A stretch of 64,000 nt of DNA from Photobacterium lutimaris (GTDB lineage: Bacteria; Pseudomonadota; Gammaproteobacteria; Enterobacterales; Vibrionaceae): NCBI RefSeq assembly GCF_003025555.1, contig NZ_PYMH01000002.1, positions 1-64,000 of the forward strand. Reading direction: 5' to 3'. Under the pieces are notes generated by a model that saw only the letters and a program-made list of their open reading frames with translations, was not told where the DNA came from and did no database searches. Positions 58,590 through 64,000 of the stretch are shown piece by piece; position 1 is the first letter of the stretch, and each line of letters opens with the position of its first letter. A program made the translations under genes and the position numbers.

Positions 58590-60398
58590 ATGAGCATTGC
58601 CATGAACTCTCGATTAATCACTCAGCGCTTGCTGCTCATAAGCATGATGTTCTTTAGCGTTTCACCTTTTGCCCACACTCCATTTTCCCTTGCAGATACC
58701 TCGAGCCCGAAAACGACATTAGTGGATTTTCTGTATTTCTCAGAAATTGTGATAAAGCATTGGCAAGAAGAAAAGTTAGACACGAAAGAAGCTAAGCATG
58801 CTTACAATCAGGCCGTCAGAGCAATGGATCTCTCACTTGTTCACAATCGTAGCCGAACCGTGGTATTGATGGAGCGTATTATTTTACTCCGAGAGATCTT
58901 AGACCGTTTTGATACCGAGGTTTTACAAGCCGCGCCTGACTATGATCAAGCGAAAGAGATGAGCTATTGGCGCTTTGCTAACTCGGACTTATCCATTGTA
59001 CGACTAGAATCTGGTAGTAGGCAGGGACAATTTGTATTTTCGGCAAATACGATTCAGCAGATTCATTCCTGGTACCGTAATATGGAATCGCTCCCTTATG
59101 CGTCGGAATCGCGAATTGACTACTATCAAGACTTCTTGATTGGCCCTGGTCCTTTGTTTTCTAAAGGGTTTATTTACTCACTTCCTGTTGATCTTCTTCA
59201 GCTTTATGGCTCACTTCCGCTGTGGCAATGGCTTGCACTATTAAGTATTTTTGTTGTTTGTAAATTGCTCATTAAATTGAGCTTTAAGCTAGGGGAGTTG
59301 TGGAACAGTCATTGGGAAACAAAAGGGCAAAGGTGGCAGGTTGGCCGATTGCTGTCATTGTTAAGTGCAGTGTTGATTCTATTAGCGACTCGAAGGGTAA
59401 TAGATAACGGTATCTGGATAACGGGAAGCGTCTATCAATTGCTCTCAACGGCTTTTTTACTGTGGCAGTTTTTCTTTGCTTCGTGGTTAATCCTGGCGTT
59501 ATTCAATTACCTTGCAACGATTTATGCCTATCACAAGCATAATGGTAAAGAAGTCGATTCATCTTTGATCACGGTATTAGCCCGTATTTTCGGTGGCCTG
59601 ACGATTGCAATACTAGCGATTTACATTGTTGAATTTATGGGATTTTCTATCTCTCCGATTGTTGCTGGCCTTGGTGTCGGTGGCTTGGCTGTCGCTTTAG
59701 CGATACGCCCTGTGCTGGAAAATGTCATAAATGGTTTAACCTTATATGCCGATGGCGGGATCAAGATTGGTGAGTTATGCCGTTATGGCGATAAGTTAGG
59801 AACAATTGAGAGTATCGGTTTGCGTTCGACGAGGATCAGAACGCTAGAGCGCTCCTTGATAACTATTCCAAATTCAGAATTTGCCAATATGGAAATAGAT
59901 AATTTAGAGAGGCGTGACAAGCGCAGGATGGAGCATACTTTTAGAGTACGTTCAGAGTTGACCAGAGATCAGTTGAGACTGCTATTGGTTAATATCCGCC
60001 GAGTATTACTTCGACACCCTCAACTGGAGGAAGAACCTCTTCGCGCTCGTTTCATGGGAGTCGGCGAGTATGGCATTTTGGTTAATGTTCTTGCTTATAT
60101 CAGGTGTCGTGATCACGATGAGTTCATGGCGGTGCAAGAAGATGTGTTACTGATGGTCATGCGGCAGATAGAAATAGTTGGTGCGCAACTTGCGTTTTCC
60201 AATCAGTATCAGTTTGCGGGTAAGCTTTCAGCTGTGGATGAAGCGCTTAAAGAGAAAGCGTCAAATACCGTTAAGCAGTGGCACGATACAAACAACTATC
60301 CATTCCCTGATTTTAGTTTCGAGTACAAGTACGAAATTAAAGACACGATTATATACCCTGTAACGACATCTGCGATTCGAAAAAACGCAACGGCTTAA
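58590..60398 (+). CDS. MscS-family mechanosensitive channel
   Basis: 602 residues. Signal peptide at about 15-30 (LLLISMMFFSVSPFAHT), a periplasmic domain of about 170 residues, then five membrane segments; SPIVAGLGVGGLAVALAIRP is the pore-lining TM3, followed by the MscS beta domain (LCRYGDKLGTIESIGLRSTR, LITIPNSEFANMEIDN). Releases solutes when membrane tension rises. ATG 58590 or 58602; neither has a clear ribosome site. Long version with an N-terminal domain, like YnaI/YbdG-type paralogues. Confidence 0.88.
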   Translation: MSIAMNSRLITQRLLLISMMFFSVSPFAHTPFSLADTSSPKTTLVDFLYFSEIVIKHWQEEKLDTKEAKHAYNQAVRAMDLSLVHNRSRTVVLMERIILLREILDRFDTEVLQAAPDYDQAKEMSYWRFANSDLSIVRLESGSRQGQFVFSANTIQQIHSWYRNMESLPYASESRIDYYQDFLIGPGPLFSKGFIYSLPVDLLQLYGSLPLWQWLALLSIFVVCKLLIKLSFKLGELWNSHWETKGQRWQVGRLLSLLSAVLILLATRRVIDNGIWITGSVYQLLSTAFLLWQFFFASWLILALFNYLATIYAYHKHNGKEVDSSLITVLARIFGGLTIAILAIYIVEFMGFSISPIVAGLGVGGLAVALAIRPVLENVINGLTLYADGGIKIGELCRYGDKLGTIESIGLRSTRIRTLERSLITIPNSEFANMEIDNLERRDKRRMEHTFRVRSELTRDQLRLLLVNIRRVLLRHPQLEEEPLRARFMGVGEYGILVNVLAYIRCRDHDEFMAVQEDVLLMVMRQIEIVGAQLAFSNQYQFAGKLSAVDEALKEKASNTVKQWHDTNNYPFPDFSFEYKYEIKDTIIYPVTTSAIRKNATA

Positions 60399-60419
60399 CG
60401 TTTATGGGCACCATCATCG

Positions 60420-61343
60420 TCAAGGTTGTACGACATCATCGAAAAAAGTCTGCATTATTTGGTGCAGTAATTGATTGAGCGGAAAACCGCGTTTGGACTG
60501 TAGGTAGCCGCCATTAACCTGAATTTGACGCATTTCCTTAGGGCTTGGCGGTAATGGGTAAGTACCTAGCATGGGGTCAAGCTCATTAACGAAACTACTA
60601 CCATATAATATGGCATCTGAATGCTTTAAATAGCTCAGTAATAGCCGCACGCTGTGTGTTTCCAGGCTAATTTTTGCTTTGTATCCTTTTGATTGGTAGA
60701 TGTCTTCAATGGGCGATCGCTTCGTGTTTAAGCCATCAATAATACCTTTAGCTATGGGGAGCTGGTGAATGCGCTCCCATTCGCTGCCATCTTTTAATAC
60801 TGGGTGGTTTTTGCGAGCAACTAAACAAAGTTTTATATCTTGAATCTTATGCTGGTAAATATCTTGTGGAAGCGGAAAGGAAGCAAAGTGGAGCATGTAG
60901 TCGATATGGCCATTTAACAACTCGGTCAATGAGTTCTCTTGCCAGAAAATCAGTTTAAATTTGGCTTTGGGTAGGGCCTCTCTCAGCGCGGCAAAGATAC
61001 CATCACCGTATACTTCAAGAAGAAAGAAATTCATAGCAATAGTCACTTCACTTTCAAGTTCTTGAGGTTCAAAGTTGCGGTAGGAGTCAACCACCTTAAT
61101 CAGAGGGTTAAACATTTCATCCGCCGCTTCAGCGAGCTTTTCAGCTAACTCTGACGGTTGAACGCCGTGGGCTTTACGGACAAAAAGCTGGTCTCCAAAG
61201 GTCTCTCTTAGTTTCGCTAATCCTCGACTAACGCTGGTTTGTGAGATCCCCAGTTTATCTGCCGCTGCATGTGTATTGCGTGTTTCAACCACCACTTTTA
61301 GCAGCTTTAGAAGATTTAGGTCTAAATCTCGGATTTCTTTCAT
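60420..61343 (-). CDS. LysR-family transcriptional regulator
   Basis: 307 residues. N-terminal winged HTH (TRNTHAAADKLGISQTSVSR, LAKLRETFGDQLFVRKAHGV), then an effector-binding domain of PBP fold. The effector is unknown. Convergent to the MscS gene with 21 bases between stops. The 254 bases upstream, up to the marC gene, contain a possible hairpin (61502-61523) but no gene. Confidence 0.9.
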   Translation of the reverse strand: MKEIRDLDLNLLKLLKVVVETRNTHAAADKLGISQTSVSRGLAKLRETFGDQLFVRKAHGVQPSELAEKLAEAADEMFNPLIKVVDSYRNFEPQELESEVTIAMNFFLLEVYGDGIFAALREALPKAKFKLIFWQENSLTELLNGHIDYMLHFASFPLPQDIYQHKIQDIKLCLVARKNHPVLKDGSEWERIHQLPIAKGIIDGLNTKRSPIEDIYQSKGYKAKISLETHSVRLLLSYLKHSDAILYGSSFVNELDPMLGTYPLPPSPKEMRQIQVNGGYLQSKRGFPLNQLLHQIMQTFFDDVVQP

Positions 61344-61597
61344 CGTATGCCCTTAGCGGTTTTCGCTTCGCTCTAAACTGTTTTCTACACTCATTTAAGA
61401 ATAGATTTAAGACACTTTATTTCAATGAGTTACTAAAGAAATTGTTAACTGACAGGTGATTTGTCTAGTATGGTCGGTGATTTTGGATGAAGGATAGGAT
61501 CATCGCTGAGTCCCTTCAGCGATCTTGTATTATTTGTATTTAGCGTATCACTTCAGCATATCAGATCGTCGATAGCTCTTTGGTAGTCGATATCTTC

Positions 61598-62248
61598 TTA
61601 CAGAAGTTGATAGATGTCTTGAACAATTTCCTCTATGCCTAAAGTGAAGAATTGAACGCCCATACAAATCAGTAGAAAGCCCATGATCCGGGTAAATGCA
61701 TTGATGCCATTTTGGCCGAGCGCTTTGAGTAAGGGGTATGCCATACTGAGGGTAAATGCTGCAATCAGAGCAACGATAGCAAACCCGGTGAATACGCCGC
61801 CGTATACACTCGGCATGTGTAGTTCCTCACCATGAATGGCTAATTCTGCAGCAAGGCTAATGATCAGTGCCATTGTACCTGGGCCGCATAGTGAAGGAAT
61901 GGTGAGCGGCACAAGAGCAATAGAGTCTTGCCCCGGAGGACCATTGCCTGTTTCTGGGCTTGGGAACAGCATATTAAAACCAATGGCAACAATGATGATA
62001 CCGCCCCCTAAGCGCAGACTGGGTATCGAGATACTAAATAGCTCTAGTACCGATGCACCAATAAGAAACGTTATACACAAAGCACAGAATAAGTAGAATC
62101 CGACCGTTTTAGCTTGTGACACGATGAAATTTTTATCTTGGCCTTTACTCAATCCAAGTAACACCGTTGCTGCGGCTGGTGGATTCATCATCGGTAATAA
62201 ACCGATAACGGTTAACATCAAATAGGTAAATAAAGTTTCAATATGCAT
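61598..62248 (-). CDS. MarC-family integral membrane protein
   Basis: 216 residues with six membrane helices. GLLPMMNPPAAATVLLGLSK at the N terminus and LVPLTIPSLCGPGTMALIIS (about residues 111-130) are the family marks. Function unsettled (not shown to be an antibiotic efflux pump in spite of the name). Follows mgtE by 32 bases on the same strand: a dedA-mgtE-marC transcript is likely. Confidence 0.88.
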   Translation of the reverse strand: MHIETLFTYLMLTVIGLLPMMNPPAAATVLLGLSKGQDKNFIVSQAKTVGFYLFCALCITFLIGASVLELFSISIPSLRLGGGIIIVAIGFNMLFPSPETGNGPPGQDSIALVPLTIPSLCGPGTMALIISLAAELAIHGEELHMPSVYGGVFTGFAIVALIAAFTLSMAYPLLKALGQNGINAFTRIMGFLLICMGVQFFTLGIEEIVQDIYQLL

Positions 62249-62280
62249 AAGTGAGTTCTTAATAGGTTGGTGAATGTTAT

Positions 62281-63672
62281 TTACAATAAAAATAATTGTG
62301 CGAGGTAAAGGACACTAAAAAATGCAATCGCATCTGTTAACGTGGTTAAAACCGGGCTCGATAGCATAGCCGGGTCAAGGTTTAACCGTCTCAATAGCAA
62401 AGGTAATGCGCCACCAATCATCACGGCGAGAACAGATGAAAAAGCGTAGGCGATACCTATAAGCAAAGGTAATCCGATATGTTCATTGCTATGGGTAAAG
62501 AGAGTCAGTACACCTAGCACACCGCCAATCAGAATGCCGTTAATGAGGCCAATGGGGACTTCTTTGGCGATAACATAAAGCCAGTCCTTTGCGCTAAGGT
62601 GTCCCATTGATAGTTCTCTAATCGATACCGCGACAGCTTGGTTCCCAGCCGCGCCAGAGAGGTTGGCAACCAGCGGCAAAATGGCAGCAAGTACCGCTAT
62701 TTGTTCAATAATGGGTTCATAAGCGGCAATAATAGACACGGCGGCATAACTCAGAATAACTGACGGTAACAAGAACGCTAACCGTCGTAGATTTCTGGTG
62801 AATGTCGGCATCGAGCGGAACTCATCACCACCAAACACACCGGACTGTTCAAGCAGTTGGTGTTTTGATTGCTCATAGAGCGCCTCGTTAAGTTGCTTAA
62901 AGCCAACAACGCCTATTTGAAAACCATGTTCATTTACGACTGGAATCACTGAGTGTAGTGTTGTGTCTAAGATGCTTTTTAGTGAATAAAGCTCTAGTTC
63001 TGGTGCAGCCACAGGAATGCTTGGGTCTACGTGTTCTTTTAGTTTTGTTTCTGGCGATTGCAGGAAAATATCCTTTAATTTTAACGCCCCAAGAAAGACA
63101 CCTTTCTCGTTCCGTAAATATACATAGCGCCATTCAAGGTGATCGGAGTTTTGCTCTTTTTCTTCGAGGACGGCGTTTAAATCAGCGACAGTCGCTTCTG
63201 CGCGTATTTTTATGATTTCATTTTTGCAAATGCCACCAGCAGAGTTTTCTGGATATATGAGTGCTGCACGCTCTTCATTCCGCCATTTTTGCGGTAAAAC
63301 GCGCTTTAGTTGAGACTGCAGTTGGTGTGGCAGTTGGGATATTAATATTCTTCTGTCTGTAGAGTGTAGGTATTCAAACAGGCTGACTGATACCTCGAGG
63401 GGAAGTTGACTGATCAGTGCTAGAAATTCGTTATCCGAAAAGTGGTCGAGTAAATTGGCTGCAAGCTTTGGTGATTTGCTGCTCAGTAGAGCCCAGACAG
63501 CGACACGATCATGGTCGCTAAGCATTCTGAAAGCTGATGGTAGTGCTTCAGAATGAGTCGTTTCTATATTTTTGTGCAGCAAATCTGCATTCTGCGTCTC
63601 AACACAAAAGAGAAGCTGGCTGTAAAGTTGTTCTGCGCTAGTTGAGTGCAGAGAGATTGAATTTAATGTCAT
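62281..63672 (-). CDS. mgtE: MgtE-type magnesium transporter
   Basis: 463 residues. Cytoplasmic N domain (about 15-130), two CBS domains (about 135-260; VDPSIPVAAPELELYSLKSI in the second), connecting helix, then five membrane helices with PLVANLSGAAGNQAVAVSIR and SPVLTTLTDAIAFF, where the conserved Asp of the ion pore sits. Mg2+ channel gated by intracellular Mg2+. Its start overlaps the stop of the upstream DedA-like gene by four bases. Confidence 0.92.
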   Translation of the reverse strand: MTLNSISLHSTSAEQLYSQLLFCVETQNADLLHKNIETTHSEALPSAFRMLSDHDRVAVWALLSSKSPKLAANLLDHFSDNEFLALISQLPLEVSVSLFEYLHSTDRRILISQLPHQLQSQLKRVLPQKWRNEERAALIYPENSAGGICKNEIIKIRAEATVADLNAVLEEKEQNSDHLEWRYVYLRNEKGVFLGALKLKDIFLQSPETKLKEHVDPSIPVAAPELELYSLKSILDTTLHSVIPVVNEHGFQIGVVGFKQLNEALYEQSKHQLLEQSGVFGGDEFRSMPTFTRNLRRLAFLLPSVILSYAAVSIIAAYEPIIEQIAVLAAILPLVANLSGAAGNQAVAVSIRELSMGHLSAKDWLYVIAKEVPIGLINGILIGGVLGVLTLFTHSNEHIGLPLLIGIAYAFSSVLAVMIGGALPLLLRRLNLDPAMLSSPVLTTLTDAIAFFSVLYLAQLFLL

Positions 63673-64000
63673 TGTTTATGTCTTATCCAATGTAAGAGCA
63701 GGGTAATAAGTACTGTTGTAAATAGAAGAAAGCTTCCGACTAAGAACCATTTTGTGATTGAAACTTTGAAGGCCGCCATCAATGGGTGTCGCATAACCCT
63801 TGTGCCAATGAAGAGTAAAGTCATGGTCCATATTAATGAGCTGGTGATACTCGTAAGCACTGCGTGAATAAAACCTACTCGTGTAGCGCCCATTAATAAC
63901 GGTATTAATGCGCGCAAAAAAGGTAGGAACTGTGAAAGAAAGAGGATGAAAACCCCATGCTTCTCTAAGAGTGTTTTTGCCCTTTGTTGGCTCTTAGGAG
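63669..64000 (-). CDS. DedA-family (VTT domain) membrane protein, partial
   Basis: The C-terminal 110 residues are seen, and the gene continues beyond the window. QQRAKTLLEKHGVFILFLSQ then FLPFLRALIPLLMGATRVGF matches the DedA pattern (helix, E-x-x-G, R-F-x-P-x-R ... P-x-x-A/M-G), with two membrane helices following. DedA proteins move lipid carriers such as undecaprenyl phosphate across the inner membrane. Coupled to mgtE (ATGA overlap). Confidence 0.8.
   Translation of the reverse strand, partial: PKSQQRAKTLLEKHGVFILFLSQFLPFLRALIPLLMGATRVGFIHAVLTSITSSLIWTMTLLFIGTRVMRHPLMAAFKVSITKWFLVGSFLLFTTVLITLLLHWIRHKQ

Noticed and set aside
62281..63672. Loss of the pore Asp in MgtE
   Set aside because: At first the NLSGAAGNQ motif seemed to lack it, but the conserved Asp lies in the last helix region (TTLTDAIAFF) and is present.

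Overview
The window looks like part of a Vibrionaceae chromosome (Vibrio, Photobacterium or a close relative; I cannot settle the genus). The evidence is a chromosomal-integron cassette array with about 120-bp attC sites, the gene order tpm / purT / cdd / lrgBA / sbcB, a ToxR-like membrane regulator, and CRP, CytR, PurR and NsrR-type operators. No rRNA or CRISPR array was seen; two tRNAs are present.

Region 1 (1-16.4 kb) is the distal part of a chromosomal integron. Small, mostly unknown genes (three complete GNAT acetyltransferases, an NTF2-like protein, a flavodoxin-fold reductase, a PNPOx-like protein, small membrane and secreted proteins) lie on the + strand, separated by attC sites. At least two cassettes have no gene. 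attC sites are clear up to about 11 kb and then fade. The array is littered with IS elements that use attC as target: several generations of an IS110/IS1111-type element, an IS4-family element with an intact transposase, and three progressively shorter copies of an IS91-like element. Near the decayed end sits an orphan protein resembling the N-terminal part of MreB that has lost the nucleotide-binding loop.

Region 2 (16.4-40.4 kb) is core chromosome: two YkgJ-type cysteine-cluster proteins, a GST, an LRR-protein kinase, a LysE exporter, tRNA-Leu(CAG) and tRNA-Gly(CCC), a Tat-exported aminotransferase followed by an overlapping periplasmic binding protein and GGDEF-EAL pair, pdxY, a POT-like transporter, a ygbA homologue with an NsrR-like operator, tpm, purT with a PurR box, a TAXI receptor, a DMT exporter, cdd with a CRP/CytR/CRP promoter, lrgBA, a ToxR-like regulator and sbcB.

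Region 3 (40.3-57.1 kb) is a stack of integrative elements at the 5' end of sbcB. The first 14 codons of sbcB, its promoter region and the start of a tyrosine integrase are present three times (40336, 50630, 56773). Each copy starts at a 7-7-7 dyad that looks like a recombinase core site. Element 1 has an intact integrase, a three-gene cargo (GMC/cholesterol-oxidase-like flavoprotein, alpha/beta hydrolase, PhoD-like phosphoesterase), a translationally coupled set of small phage-type genes, and right-end cargo including a secreted papain-fold-like protein. Element 2 is a P2-like prophage remnant (integrase fused by deletion to a tail-sheath gene, then the tail-tube gene) with a second broken integrase, a wHTH regulator and several unknown membrane and zinc-ribbon genes plus a frameshifted ADP-ribosyltransferase-like gene. 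Element 3 is only an att/integrase scar.

Region 4 (57.1-64 kb) is chromosome again: a secreted HSL-type esterase, an MscS-type channel, a LysR regulator, and a dedA-mgtE-marC run on the minus strand that leaves the window.
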